Source: Prevotella denticola
GTDB lineage: Bacteria > Bacteroidota > Bacteroidia > Bacteroidales > Bacteroidaceae
Assembly (NCBI RefSeq): GCF_900454835.1
Contig: NZ_UGTM01000001.1
Coordinates: forward strand, 992,501-1,056,500
Length of the DNA: 64,000 nt
Direction of reading: 5' to 3'
Shown here in pieces: positions 55,150 to 64,000 of the stretch; the stretch's first letter is position 1; each line of letters opens with the position of its first letter. The position numbers were made by a program, and so were the translations under genes. The notes under the pieces were generated by a model that was not told the origin of the DNA, ran no database searches, and was given only the letters and a program-made list of their open reading frames with translations.

Positions 55150-55934
55150 TCTGGAGTTACTTCATCGTTTTTGCACTGCTGTCCGTAGCCCTGTGGACGA
55201 CAGGAGCATGGGCTGCATGGCGCAACCGGAGACGGCTGGCATTCGCAGCAACAGGATTGGGGCTTGCTGTCTTTTTTGCTTACATCCTCATAATGTGGAT
55301 AACGCTGGAGCGGCCGCCGCTCCGCACAATGGGAGAGACACGCCTGTGGTATAGTTTCTTTCTTCCTCTGGCGGGCATAATCGTCTACAGCCGTTGGCAA
55401 TACAAGTGGATATTGGGCTTCTCGACCCTCCTGGCGGCAGTCTTCGTCTGCCTCAATCTCTTCAGACCCGAAATCCATTCCAAAACGCTGATGCCGGCAT
55501 TACAAAGCCCATGGTTTGCACCTCATGTGATTGTTTACATGATGGCATACGCACTGCTGGGCGCTGCAGTCGTCATGTCGGTGTACCTGCTTTTCTGCAA
55601 AAAGGAGGCCGGTACAGACAGAGAGATGGAAATAACAGACAATCTCGTCTACGTCGGACTGTCGTTTATGACTCTCGGTATGCTCATGGGCGCCATCTGG
55701 GCAAAAGAAGCCTGGGGACATTACTGGGCATGGGATCCGAAAGAGACATGGGCCGCCATCACCTGGCTGTCATATCTTGTCTATATTCATTATCGGCTGT
55801 ACCGCCCCCGCTCCATCCGTCCTTCTCTGTGGATCATCATCATCGCTTTCTGTCTGTTACAGATGTGCTGGTGGGGAATCAATTACCTGCCGTCGGCACA
55901 GGGGATGAGCGTGCATACTTACAACCTGACCTGA
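55146..55934 (+). CDS. ccsA: CcsA-type cytochrome c assembly protein
   Basis: 262 residues, about eight membrane helices. The WWD haem-handling motif reads WGHYWAWDPKETWAAITWLS, and conserved histidines lie in APHVIVYMMAYALLGAAVVM and IHYRLY. It partners with the ResB protein just upstream in system II cytochrome c maturation. Confidence 0.92.
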   Translation: MIWSYFIVFALLSVALWTTGAWAAWRNRRRLAFAATGLGLAVFFAYILIMWITLERPPLRTMGETRLWYSFFLPLAGIIVYSRWQYKWILGFSTLLAAVFVCLNLFRPEIHSKTLMPALQSPWFAPHVIVYMMAYALLGAAVVMSVYLLFCKKEAGTDREMEITDNLVYVGLSFMTLGMLMGAIWAKEAWGHYWAWDPKETWAAITWLSYLVYIHYRLYRPRSIRPSLWIIIIAFCLLQMCWWGINYLPSAQGMSVHTYNLT

Positions 55935-56059
55935 ACCAGGTTCAGTGATTATCTTTGTCCTGCCGGAGAAAAAGCCAGACCGGAAGCGCATACCGACGAT
56001 GACGGGAAAGATGGCATACTAAAAAAACATTCATGCCAGCCTCTACCCGTCAGCTGTAA

Positions 56060-56109
56060 AGAACACCCGTTATAAAAGAGCCGCAGAACTCAATTATAAC
56101 GGGTGTTCT
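56060..56109. terminator. Long perfect hairpin after ccsA
   Basis: 16-bp perfect arms, AGAACACCCGTTATAA (56060-56075) and TTATAACGGGTGTTCT (56094-56109), with an 18-base loop. There is only a weak T-rich tail. It lies 125 bases after ccsA and probably marks the end of that transcript. Confidence 0.6.
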
Positions 56110-56372
56110 GCTTATTTACAAGAGACAGAAACTGTCTACTATGAAAAGCAGCTTCCTCCAATCCGTTGTTCCCCCACCCGCTTTTCCCGGACAGGCAAGA
56201 CAGCAGACCCTGCATGTCCACCATCGGCAAGACGCATCTGTCAACCTTCCCGACATGGTGATTACATGGGTTTCTATCAATTCGGGAGAACAGTGGCAGA
56301 AGCATCCATACATTCAGTCAAAGAAGTAAACCGATGTCCGACCCAATCAAAAAAATTTCACACAAAAGCGTT

Positions 56373-56453
56373 GGGAACAGGATTCCCAACGGCTGGGAAG
56401 CCTGTTCCCAACGCTTGGGACCTGCTTTCCCGACCGGTTGGGAACAGGCTTCA
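56373..56453. repeat. Palindromic repeat array C, 22-bp period
   Basis: A leading half unit (GGGAAC at 56373), then three full units with TTCCC starting at 56383, 56405 and 56427, spaced exactly 22. The last is TTCCCGACCGGTTGGGAA. It lies between the ccsA hairpin and the moxR promoter. The 260 bases from 56110 to 56372 hold nothing else recognised. Confidence 0.85.
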
Positions 56454-56519
56454 CATGGTCTTAGCTGACATCTCGAAACAGAATGCCTTTCCTATTTTAA
56501 TATAATTTAGACACTATTA

Positions 56520-56551
56520 TTCGCTTCATCCATCATAATGTTGTACTTTTG
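56520..56551 (+). promoter_or_regulatory. Promoter of the moxR-bat operon
   Basis: TTCG (56520-56523, close to TTTG), 20 bases, TACTTTTG (56544-56551), about 50 bases before the moxR start. Confidence 0.55.
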
Positions 56552-56600
56552 CGATTCATTGAAACAGAAATAAAACAAGTACGACATAAATTGAAAGATC

Positions 56601-57596
56601 ATGGCAGAATCCATTGACATCAAAGAGTTGAACGAACGTATAGAACGCCAGAGTTCCTTTGTAACGAACCTCACGACAGGAATGAACCAGGTGATCGTCG
56701 GTCAGAAACACCTGGTCGACTCACTGCTCATCTCACTGCTCAGCGACGGGCACATCCTGCTCGAGGGTGTACCTGGACTGGCAAAGACCCTTGCCATCAA
56801 GACGCTCTCGCAACTGGTCGACACGAAATACAGCCGCATCCAGTTTACCCCCGACCTGCTACCGGCAGACGTAGTCGGCACACAGATCTATTCGCAGAAG
56901 GACGAGGCCTTCCACGTGAAGAAAGGCCCTGTGTTCGCCAACTTCGTGCTTGCCGACGAAATCAACCGTGCGCCGGCAAAGGTGCAGAGTGCCTTGTTGG
57001 AAGCCATGCAGGAACATCAGGTGACCATCGGCGACGCCACCTTCAACCTGCCTGACCCTTTCCTCGTCATGGCCACACAGAATCCTATAGAACAGGAGGG
57101 TACATATATGCTGCCCGAGGCACAGGTGGACCGTTTCATGCTGAAGGTCATCATCGACTACCCTACACTGGAGGAAGAGAAACTTGTCATCCGCGAGAAC
57201 CTGCAGGAAGCAATGCCGGAAATCAGTCCCGTCGTCAGTGCGGCTGAGATTCTCGAGGCACGCCGGGTAGTCAAAGATGTGTACATTGACGAAAAGATCA
57301 TGCAGTACATCGCCGACATCGTCTTCGCCACACGCTATCCCGAACGCTACCAGCTACCGGAACTGAAGCAGATGATCACCTTCGGAGGAAGCCCCCGTGC
57401 AAGCATCAACCTTGCCAAGGCAAGCCGCGCCTACGCTTTCATCAGGCACCGCGGCTATGTCGTTCCGGAGGATGTGCGCGCCGTTGCGCACGACGTTCTG
57501 CGCCACAGAATCGGACTGTCATACGAAGCAGAAGCAGCCGACCTGACGACAGAGAGAATCGTCAGTGAGGTCATCAACAAGGTGCAGGTACCTTAA
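56601..57596 (+). CDS. MoxR-type AAA+ ATPase
   Basis: 331 residues. Walker A is LLEGVPGLAKTLAIKTLSQL, Walker B VLADEINRAPAKVQSALLEA; the sensor region has FLVMATQNPIEQEGTYMLPE and AQVDRF. MoxR proteins act as chaperones that assemble or activate partner VWA-domain proteins, and several such partners follow here. It is the first gene of the operon. Confidence 0.95.
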   Translation: MAESIDIKELNERIERQSSFVTNLTTGMNQVIVGQKHLVDSLLISLLSDGHILLEGVPGLAKTLAIKTLSQLVDTKYSRIQFTPDLLPADVVGTQIYSQKDEAFHVKKGPVFANFVLADEINRAPAKVQSALLEAMQEHQVTIGDATFNLPDPFLVMATQNPIEQEGTYMLPEAQVDRFMLKVIIDYPTLEEEKLVIRENLQEAMPEISPVVSAAEILEARRVVKDVYIDEKIMQYIADIVFATRYPERYQLPELKQMITFGGSPRASINLAKASRAYAFIRHRGYVVPEDVRAVAHDVLRHRIGLSYEAEAADLTTERIVSEVINKVQVP

Positions 57597-57651
57597 TCTC
57601 CACCTTGAGGCAAGAAAGCTGGATAACAGAGAACGATCATCATCATTGGAT

Positions 57652-58524
57652 ATGGATACTACAGAATTGCTGAAGAAAGTCCGTAAGATAGAAATCAAGG
57701 CACTGGGCCTGAGCCAGAACATCTTTGCCGGGCAGTATCATTCTGCCTTCAAGGGACGCGGCATGGCCTTCTCGGAGGTGCGCGAGTATCAGTATGGCGA
57801 TGATGTGCGCGACATTGACTGGAATGTCACCGGGCGTTTCCATCATCCCTACGTCAAGGTCTTCGAGGAAGAGCGTGAACTTACGGTGATGCTGCTGGTG
57901 GATGTCAGCGGCTCGCTCGACTTCGGCACTGTCGGGCAGCTAAAGCGTGAATGCGCCACGGAGATTGCTGCGACGCTGGCTTTCTCCGCCATTCAGAACA
58001 ACGACAAGATCGGCATCATCTTCTTTTCCGACCATGTCGAAAAGTACATAGCACCGAAGAAAGGAAGAAAACATATTCTCTACCTTATCCGCGAAATGCT
58101 CACCTTTACGCCTGAAAGCAGAAAAACCGATGTCGGTGCAGGACTTGAGTACCTCAACAAGGTGATGAAGCGGCGCTGCACCGCCTTTGTCATCAGCGAC
58201 TTCTACACCCGCAAGGACTTCAGTCAGGAGCTGCGGATAGCCAGCAAGAAACACGATGTCGTAGCAATTCAGGTATACGACCCCCGTGCGAAAGATATGC
58301 CCGATGTAGGGCTGATGAAAGTCGTGGATGCCGAAACTGGACATGAGATGTATATTGACACGCATGATGTCCGCCTGCGGAAGACGCATAATGCGTATTG
58401 GGAAGAAAGAGAGCGACGGCTCCATGAGACTCTGGACCAAAGCCACGTGGACAGCATGGCCGTAGCGACAGATGATGATTACGTGAAGATGCTGATGGAG
58501 CTGTTTTCAAAAAGAAGCCGATGA
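57652..58524 (+). CDS. DUF58 protein with VWA-like domain
   Basis: 290 residues. The DUF58 motif FSEVREYQYGDDVRDIDWNV is followed by a VWA-like segment with an incomplete metal site (LLVDVSGSLDFG) and FVISDFYTRKDFSQELRIAS. There is no signal peptide. It is the usual second gene of moxR operons and is thought to work with the ATPase. The ATG at 57652 gives the standard N-terminus; an upstream extension would overlap moxR. It overlaps the next gene by four bases. Confidence 0.92.
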   Translation: MDTTELLKKVRKIEIKALGLSQNIFAGQYHSAFKGRGMAFSEVREYQYGDDVRDIDWNVTGRFHHPYVKVFEEERELTVMLLVDVSGSLDFGTVGQLKRECATEIAATLAFSAIQNNDKIGIIFFSDHVEKYIAPKKGRKHILYLIREMLTFTPESRKTDVGAGLEYLNKVMKRRCTAFVISDFYTRKDFSQELRIASKKHDVVAIQVYDPRAKDMPDVGLMKVVDAETGHEMYIDTHDVRLRKTHNAYWEERERRLHETLDQSHVDSMAVATDDDYVKMLMELFSKRSR

Positions 58525-59561
58525 GAAAATATACAGTCATAATAACATTGCTTGTCCTGGCAGCAGTATGCCATGCGCAGGTACATGTGACGGCAAATGT
58601 GGATTCTGCCCGGATACTGGTCGGCGGACGCTCACATTACACTATTACCGTGCTTGCTCCCCAAGGAGCAAAGGTCTCCTTCCCCGAGTACAACAAAAAG
58701 AAGGAGATTCTACCAAGCATGGAAGTACTCGGCATAGCGACTGACACAACTCTGAGAGACAACGTACAGAAAATCAGACGTATATATACGCTGACGGCAT
58801 GGGATGCACGGCACTATACAATTCCGGCACAGAAAGTGATGGTCGGAGGAAAAGAAAAGATGACCGGAACGGTCACACTGGATGTGCAGACAGTGCCTGT
58901 CGACACTGTAAAGAACACGCCCATGCCTCCCGATGGCATTCAGCGCGTTCCTTTCTCGTGGGGAGAATGGATACCGGTGGCTTTATCACTGGTTCTTTCC
59001 ATTGTCCTCCTCGGCATATCATTTTATCTCTACAGGGTGCTCCGCAGCAGGAAGAGAGGATGGAAGCCGAAGAAGATACAAACGCTGTCGTTCTACGAAC
59101 AGGCAAGACAAGACCTTGCCAAAATTTCCGCCAGCAGGAGATCGTATATCGAGCAGAAGGCATTTTACACAGATGTCACCAACGTTCTGAGAAAATACAT
59201 CTCGCGGCGTTTCCACATCAACGCCATGGAGATGACCACCTGCGAGATTCTGGAGCACCTGCATGAAGCAGACGGAGAAACGGTTACAGAAGATCTGAAG
59301 GAAGTCTTCAACACCGCCGATCTCGTGAAGTTCGCCAAATACTCAACAGGTGAGAACGATATGGTTTTCTATCTTGACAGTGTAGCACGATTCATTGACA
59401 AAACGAAGGCCGATGAACCGGAAGAAGCAGCTGCCGAACCAGAGAGAGAGGAAAAGCCTCGTCCACACAGACTGCTCAAGCTGGCGGTCACGGTGTCCGT
59501 TGCCGCCTCCGTAGCTCTGATTGTCTATGCTGCATTCAAAGCTTATGCACTTCTGGTGTGA
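58521..59561 (+). CDS. Bat-operon membrane protein (DUF4381/BatD-like)
   Basis: 346 residues. A signal peptide (RKYTVIITLLVLAAVCHAQ) leads to a periplasmic beta-rich domain (VHVTANVDSARILVGGRSHY), a membrane helix (IPVALSLVLSIVLLGISFYL), a cytoplasmic helical region with VTNVLRKYISRRFHINAMEM, and a second helix near the C-terminus. The N-terminal part resembles the first domain of BatD. It sits between DUF58 and batA in the conserved order and overlaps DUF58 (ATGA). Its exact role is unknown. Confidence 0.8.
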   Translation: MRKYTVIITLLVLAAVCHAQVHVTANVDSARILVGGRSHYTITVLAPQGAKVSFPEYNKKKEILPSMEVLGIATDTTLRDNVQKIRRIYTLTAWDARHYTIPAQKVMVGGKEKMTGTVTLDVQTVPVDTVKNTPMPPDGIQRVPFSWGEWIPVALSLVLSIVLLGISFYLYRVLRSRKRGWKPKKIQTLSFYEQARQDLAKISASRRSYIEQKAFYTDVTNVLRKYISRRFHINAMEMTTCEILEHLHEADGETVTEDLKEVFNTADLVKFAKYSTGENDMVFYLDSVARFIDKTKADEPEEAAAEPEREEKPRPHRLLKLAVTVSVAASVALIVYAAFKAYALLV

Positions 59562-59582
59562 CATATAAAGAAGAATATTGAA

Positions 59583-60539
59583 ATGGAATTTGCCAATAGT
59601 GAATACCTTCTTCTTCTGCTGCTGCTGATACCTTATCTGATAGGGTATTTCCTCTGCGGCAAGGGAAAAGAACCGACGATGCGGATGAGCGATACTTTCG
59701 CTTACCAACATGCACCAAGAAGCTGGAGGGTGAGGATGATTCATCTTCCCATGGTTTTACGGTGCATGGTCTACACACTGACCGTCATTGTCCTGGCACG
59801 GCCGCAGACATACAATGCCTGGGATGACAAGGATACAGAAGGGATTGACATCATGCTGACAATGGACGTCTCGGCAAGTATGCTGACGGAAGACGTTTAC
59901 CCTAACCGCATGGTAGTCGCCAAGGAAGTCGCCTCCGAATTCATCAGCGGCCGCCCCAATGACAACATCGGACTAACAATCTTTGCAGGAGAAGCTTTTA
60001 CACAATGCCCCATGACCCTTGACCATGCGGCATTGCTGAACTTTCTTCATAGTGTCCGTACGGACCTCGTGACGAGCGGACTGATGCAGGACGGAACAGC
60101 CATCGGCATGGGGCTGGCAAATGCAGTCAGCCGACTTAAGGATTCAAAGGCCAAAAGCAAGATTGTCATTCTGCTGACTGACGGCAGCAACAATGCCGGT
60201 TCCATATCTCCGATGACTGCCGCTGCAATTGCCAGAAAATTCGGTATTCGGGTCTATACGATAGGCTTTGGAAAAGAGACAGGGGAAGAAATCGGAGCTA
60301 TCGACTACAAGACACTGCAGGACATTGCCGTATCGACGAATGGAGAGTTTTACAGGGCACAGAGTCAGGCAGAGCTTTCAAGAATCTATCAGGACATAGA
60401 CAAACTCGAGAAGACGAAGATGAATGCCAGGTCATACAGCCATCTGCATGAGGCTTATATTCCGTTTGCCTGGCTGGCACTGCTGATTCTCTGCCTTGAC
60501 CTGTTGCTGCGCTGGACGGTTTTCAGGCGATTGCCATAA
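59583..60539 (+). CDS. batA: Aerotolerance protein BatA (VWA domain)
   Basis: 318 residues. N-terminal helices (SEYLLLLLLLIPYLIGYFLC and MVLRCMVYTLTVIVLARPQ) precede a von Willebrand A domain with metal site DIMLTMDVSASM, a threonine in GLTIFAGEAFTQCP, and VILLTDGSNNAGS, then a C-terminal helix (AYIPFAWLALLILCLDLLLR). Bat proteins are inner-membrane and are linked to oxygen tolerance in Bacteroides fragilis. Confidence 0.92.
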   Translation: MEFANSEYLLLLLLLIPYLIGYFLCGKGKEPTMRMSDTFAYQHAPRSWRVRMIHLPMVLRCMVYTLTVIVLARPQTYNAWDDKDTEGIDIMLTMDVSASMLTEDVYPNRMVVAKEVASEFISGRPNDNIGLTIFAGEAFTQCPMTLDHAALLNFLHSVRTDLVTSGLMQDGTAIGMGLANAVSRLKDSKAKSKIVILLTDGSNNAGSISPMTAAAIARKFGIRVYTIGFGKETGEEIGAIDYKTLQDIAVSTNGEFYRAQSQAELSRIYQDIDKLEKTKMNARSYSHLHEAYIPFAWLALLILCLDLLLRWTVFRRLP

Positions 60540-60595
60540 GGCCCGCCACTGTCACGGACAACATTGCAAACTTGTCTTACAAGATTAACTGAAGA

Positions 60596-61591
60596 ATGTT
60601 TAGATTTGACAATCCCATCTATCTGTGGCTGTTGTTGCTGATTCCATTATCAGCAAGCATCTACTTATACTCCGTTCGCAAACGCAAGCAGAGAATAAGG
60701 AAATTCGGGAATCCGGAACTTCTGCACCAGCTCTCTCCGATGATAAGTCGGAGGAGAATGTGGGTCAAGTTCATACTGGAAGAGGCCATCCTGCTGCTAC
60801 TTGTACTGATTGTCGCCCGTCCGCAGATTGGCAGCAAACTTGCCACCAGCAGACAGCGGGAAGGCATAGAGACCATCATCGCACTCGACATCAGCAATTC
60901 CATGCTTGCCGAAGACGTGTCACCTTCACGTTTGGAAAAGAGCAAGCTGCTTGTGGAGAATCTGATGAACAAATTCAGCGAAGACAAGATCGGCCTGATA
61001 GTCTTTGCCGGTGATGCGTTCGTACAGCTCCCGATAACGGGCGACTACGTCTCGGCCAAGATGTTTCTGGACAACATCAATCCTTCCCTGATAGGGACAC
61101 AGGGGACTGACATCGGGAAAGCTCTTCAGCTTTCCATCAACAGTTTTACTCCGAACTCGAAGGTGGGAAAAGCCATCATACTGATTACGGATGGTGAAGA
61201 CAACGAAGGCGGATCCGAAGCAATGGCAAAGCAGGCACGGAACAAAGGTATCAAGGTGTTCATCCTGGGAATCGGTTCCAAAGAGGGATCTACAATCCCG
61301 ATGCCTGATGGCACTGATCTAAAGGATTCAAATGGTGAACCTGTGAAGACGCATCTTAACGAAGATATGTGCAGAAGGATTGCCACCGCCGGCCAGGGCG
61401 TGTATGTCCATGTTGACAACAGCAATGTTGCGGATACCGTCCTCGGCAAGGAACTCGGTAAACTGCAGAAAGGAGAAATCAACAATGTCCTCTACAGTGA
61501 TTTTGACGAACAGTTTCAGGCTCTGGCCCTGCTTGTCGTCATCCTGCTCATTGCAGATGTCCTGATACTTGAAAGAAAGAAAAGACGATAA
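60596..61591 (+). CDS. batB: Aerotolerance protein BatB (VWA domain)
   Basis: 331 residues, a paralogue of the preceding gene with the same layout: two N-terminal helices, a VWA domain with TIIALDISNSMLAEDVSPSR, LIVFAGDAFVQLPITGDYVS and IILITDGEDNEGGSEAM, and a C-terminal helix (ALALLVVILLIADVLIL). BatA and BatB probably form a membrane complex activated by the MoxR ATPase. Confidence 0.92.
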   Translation: MFRFDNPIYLWLLLLIPLSASIYLYSVRKRKQRIRKFGNPELLHQLSPMISRRRMWVKFILEEAILLLLVLIVARPQIGSKLATSRQREGIETIIALDISNSMLAEDVSPSRLEKSKLLVENLMNKFSEDKIGLIVFAGDAFVQLPITGDYVSAKMFLDNINPSLIGTQGTDIGKALQLSINSFTPNSKVGKAIILITDGEDNEGGSEAMAKQARNKGIKVFILGIGSKEGSTIPMPDGTDLKDSNGEPVKTHLNEDMCRRIATAGQGVYVHVDNSNVADTVLGKELGKLQKGEINNVLYSDFDEQFQALALLVVILLIADVLILERKKRR

Positions 61592-61594
61592 CAA

Positions 61595-62272
61595 ATGGCA
61601 AGACGACTTTATTTCATAATATATCTGTTGCTGGTGCTTGTCCCGGCCAAAGGGCAGACAGCCAGCCAGCTTACCAGAGAAGGCAACAGGCTTTTCTCAT
61701 CAAGGAACTATGCGCAGGCAGAAGTGCTTTACCGTAAAGCTGTCGACAAGGAAGCGGACTATGCGATTGCCAATTACAATCTGGGCAGAAGCCTTCAGGC
61801 ACAGGGGAAGAATGATGAAGCGGAAAAACAATATGAGAAAGCTGCGAGATTAGAAAAAGATCCAGTCCGGAAATCAAGCAGCTATAACAACCTCGGTACT
61901 ATTCTTCAGGGAAAGAAAGATTATGTCAAGGCGATAGAAGCATATAAGAATGCCTTACGCTGTAATCCCGGTCATGCCAACGCCCGTTACAACTTTGAAC
62001 TGTGCAAGCGTCAACAGAAGAAACAGCAGAAGAAGTCTTCTGGCAAAGGAAAGGCCAAGTCTGACAAAAAGAAAGACAAGAAGAACCCGAACAGGAATCC
62101 ATCCCATAAGCAGCAACAGAAGAAAAGACAGCAGCAAGACAATCAAAGCATGAGCAAAGACAATGCCGAGCAGCTGCTCAATGCCGTCAAACAGCAGGAG
62201 AAAGAAACACAGCAACGGTTATCCAGAGCCATGCGGCAGCCTTCCGAGAGAAAACTCGACAAGAACTGGTAA
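61595..62272 (+). CDS. batC: Aerotolerance protein BatC (TPR)
   Basis: 225 residues. A signal peptide (RRLYFIIYLLLVLVPAKGQ) leads into TPRs (NRLFSSRNYAQAEVLYRKAV, AIEAYKNALRCNPGHANARY). The C-terminal third is very rich in lysine and glutamine (KKQQKKSSGKGKAKSDKKKD), common in BatC. It starts 4 bases after batB and is the TPR partner of the complex. Confidence 0.9.
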   Translation: MARRLYFIIYLLLVLVPAKGQTASQLTREGNRLFSSRNYAQAEVLYRKAVDKEADYAIANYNLGRSLQAQGKNDEAEKQYEKAARLEKDPVRKSSSYNNLGTILQGKKDYVKAIEAYKNALRCNPGHANARYNFELCKRQQKKQQKKSSGKGKAKSDKKKDKKNPNRNPSHKQQQKKRQQQDNQSMSKDNAEQLLNAVKQQEKETQQRLSRAMRQPSERKLDKNW

Positions 62273-62296
62273 CATAGTAAAGAAAAAATTGAAGAT

Positions 62297-64000
62297 ATGA
62301 AACGCTATATATTTTTATTTCTTGTACTGTTGAATGTCTGCACCATACAGGCACAGCGTGTCCGGGTGGCCGCACCCAAGCACGTTACAGTGGGCGAGGA
62401 ATTTCAAGTTGAATATACCGTATATACACAAGACATCCACAGGTTCCAACTGGGGAGACTGTCCGGCGGGCTTGAGAAAGTGTATGGACCGGCAACCTCT
62501 TCACAATCCAACTTCCAGTTCATCGACGGCCATGCCAGCAGTTCGTCTTCCGTTTCGTTTACCTATGTCTTCGTAGCTACAAGAAAGGGAATGTTAAGTA
62601 TCGGGCCTGCCCGTATCATCGTAAACGGACAGGAACTGGCCTCAACTCCTGTGAGAATCAATGCGTCCGGCAATACCACCGCCCGTTCTTCTTCCGGTGG
62701 CGGTTACTATGACCCACAGGACGACCCACGTTCTGCAGCTACCACCATCTCATCAAAAGATCTGTTCATCAAGGTGAGTGCCAACAAGACAACTGTCTAC
62801 GAGCAAGAGCCGGTGTTGCTTACCTATAAGGTCTACACCACAAAGAACCTCCGGCAGCTGATGGGCAAGATGCCGGACCTGGCAGGCTTCCACGTACAGG
62901 AAATTGATTTGCCACAGCAGAAGACCTTCCACAGAGAACGCATCGGAAACCGTGTCTACAATTGCGTCACCTGGAGTGAATATGTAATGTACCCTCAGAT
63001 GACCGGAACTCTGAAGGTCCCTTCTCTGACTTTCCATGGCATTATCCAGGAATCCAACGGCTTCAATCCGTTTGAGGCTTTCGGTATTGACGGCGGGACG
63101 ACAAACATCAAGAAGAACATCGTTGCTCCAGGACTGACTGTCAAAGTCCTTCCTTTGCCGGCACGTCCAGCGGAATTCTCCGGTGGTGTCGGCCATTTCA
63201 ACCTTTCGGCCCAGCTAAATAAAAAAGAGGTGAAGGCAGGCGACCCGGTAACCATCCGTGTAGTCGTCAGCGGAACAGGCAACCTGAAGCTGATCCGGCA
63301 ACCCATCATCCAGCTCCCTAAAGGATTCGAGGCGTATGACATCAAGACGACTGACAAGACACAGCTGACCACAAAAGGGGCAGAAGGCAACATGATTTAC
63401 GACCAGGTCGTCGTACCGCATCAAGAAGGTGTCGTTTCCATCCCTCCCGTGAAGCTATGCTACTATGATCTGGCGCAGAAGAAATACGTCACATTGCAGA
63501 CCGCTCCCATGGAACTGAAAGTATCAAGAGGTGATGGCACCTCCAAAGACATTCTGTCTGTAGACTTGCCGAACGAGGACATCCTACCTTTGAAGACCGG
63601 CGAAAGCTCACTCGACAAAGTCGGCAACTTCTTCTTCGGTTCTGCTCCCTACTATATCATTCTCATCTTGCTTCTAAGTACAGGAGGCATCCTCTCCTTC
63701 TGCTATCGCAACCGTTTCGCCCACCGTGTGGATATGGTGCTGAAACGGGGAAAGAATGCCAACCGCATAGCTGCAGGACGCTTACACGAAGCCGAGCTGC
63801 TGATGCTGAAGAACAAAAACCTTGAGTTCTACGATGAGGTGCTGAAGACATTATGGGGTTATGCTTCCGACAAGCTGGACCTGCCGGTTGAACAGTTGTC
63901 GCGTGACAACATCAGCGAACGGTTTGAGAAAATCAATGTAGCAAAAGAAGTGATTGACAAGTTCATCGCAGCTATCGACGAATGTGAGTTCGAACGTTAT
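62297..64000 (+). CDS. batD: Aerotolerance protein BatD, 3' end outside the window
   Basis: 568 residues are visible and the frame is still open at the window edge. Signal peptide (KRYIFLFLVLLNVCTIQAQ), then repeated beta-domains (RVAAPKHVTVGEEFQVEYTV, IKVSANKTTVYEQEPVLLTY, LNKKEVKAGDPVTIRVVVSG), a membrane helix (YYIILILLLSTGGILSFCY), and a cytoplasmic tail (LHEAELLMLKNKNLEFYDEV). This is the standard BatD layout. A TPR gene (batE) usually follows. Confidence 0.9.
   Translation, partial: MKRYIFLFLVLLNVCTIQAQRVRVAAPKHVTVGEEFQVEYTVYTQDIHRFQLGRLSGGLEKVYGPATSSQSNFQFIDGHASSSSSVSFTYVFVATRKGMLSIGPARIIVNGQELASTPVRINASGNTTARSSSGGGYYDPQDDPRSAATTISSKDLFIKVSANKTTVYEQEPVLLTYKVYTTKNLRQLMGKMPDLAGFHVQEIDLPQQKTFHRERIGNRVYNCVTWSEYVMYPQMTGTLKVPSLTFHGIIQESNGFNPFEAFGIDGGTTNIKKNIVAPGLTVKVLPLPARPAEFSGGVGHFNLSAQLNKKEVKAGDPVTIRVVVSGTGNLKLIRQPIIQLPKGFEAYDIKTTDKTQLTTKGAEGNMIYDQVVVPHQEGVVSIPPVKLCYYDLAQKKYVTLQTAPMELKVSRGDGTSKDILSVDLPNEDILPLKTGESSLDKVGNFFFGSAPYYIILILLLSTGGILSFCYRNRFAHRVDMVLKRGKNANRIAAGRLHEAELLMLKNKNLEFYDEVLKTLWGYASDKLDLPVEQLSRDNISERFEKINVAKEVIDKFIAAIDECEFERY

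Overview
The window reads as Bacteroidota, order Bacteroidales, most likely Prevotella in the broad sense. The genus call is inference. The phylum evidence is strong: many genes carry the Bacteroidota promoter (TTTG, 19-20 bases, TAnnTTTG), and the gene orders are typical of the phylum (moxR-DUF58-bat aerotolerance operon, nrfHA with ResB/CcsA, dnaN-exonuclease-coaBC-DUF4835-recN). By eye the GC content is near 50%. The gene set is chromosomal. One insertion sequence is present. I see no phage, plasmid, CRISPR array, rRNA or tRNA.

Layout. 1-4.1 kb: tail of a Crp/Fnr regulator, then two tandem acyl-CoA synthetase paralogues, each with its own promoter. 4.3-7.4 kb: a 22-bp-period palindromic repeat array, a MATE exporter, a cytidylate-kinase-like protein, a phosphodiesterase and a frameshifted small membrane gene. 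7.4-14 kb: a surface-sugar cluster (rfbB, purT, frameshifted fdtA, FemAB/GNAT-like transferase, fdtB aminotransferase) and a secreted GH125 mannosidase, followed by a candidate small RNA. 14.5-19 kb: dipeptidyl-peptidase III behind an AraC-type regulator, then hcp. 19.7-24.5 kb: gmd and fcl (GDP-L-fucose synthesis) and a prolyl oligopeptidase. 24.7-33.2 kb: yaaA, a small orphan, the first copy of a ~208-bp dispersed repeat, a TPR protein paired with a solute-binding lipoprotein, radA, and several cell-wall or secreted hydrolases. 33.2-40.8 kb: fhs, a second palindromic array, eno, lutABC, the second ~208-bp repeat and an SDR.

41.2-49.4 kb: a DUF3127 protein with an SSB-like tail, divergent from dnaN; then an exonuclease, coaBC, a PorD-like DUF4835 protein overlapping coaBC, recN, and a degenerate protease fused to TPRs. 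49.7-55.9 kb: nrfHA for ammonia-forming nitrite reduction, an IS5-family element, and the ResB/CcsA cytochrome c assembly pair, which the element probably separated from nrfA. 56-64 kb: a third palindromic array and the moxR-DUF58-batABCD operon, with batD cut by the window edge.

How the genes fit together: Hcp, NrfHA and CcsA/ResB suit an anaerobe that handles nitrite, NO and hydroxylamine. LutABC oxidises lactate, and Fhs feeds formate into one-carbon metabolism beside the formate-using PurT. RfbB/FdtA/FdtB and Gmd/Fcl supply deoxysugars for the cell surface. The strongest non-genic signals are the three 22-bp-period palindromic arrays, the two-copy ~208-bp intergenic repeat, and a compact promoter-hairpin-terminator unit that looks like an sRNA gene.
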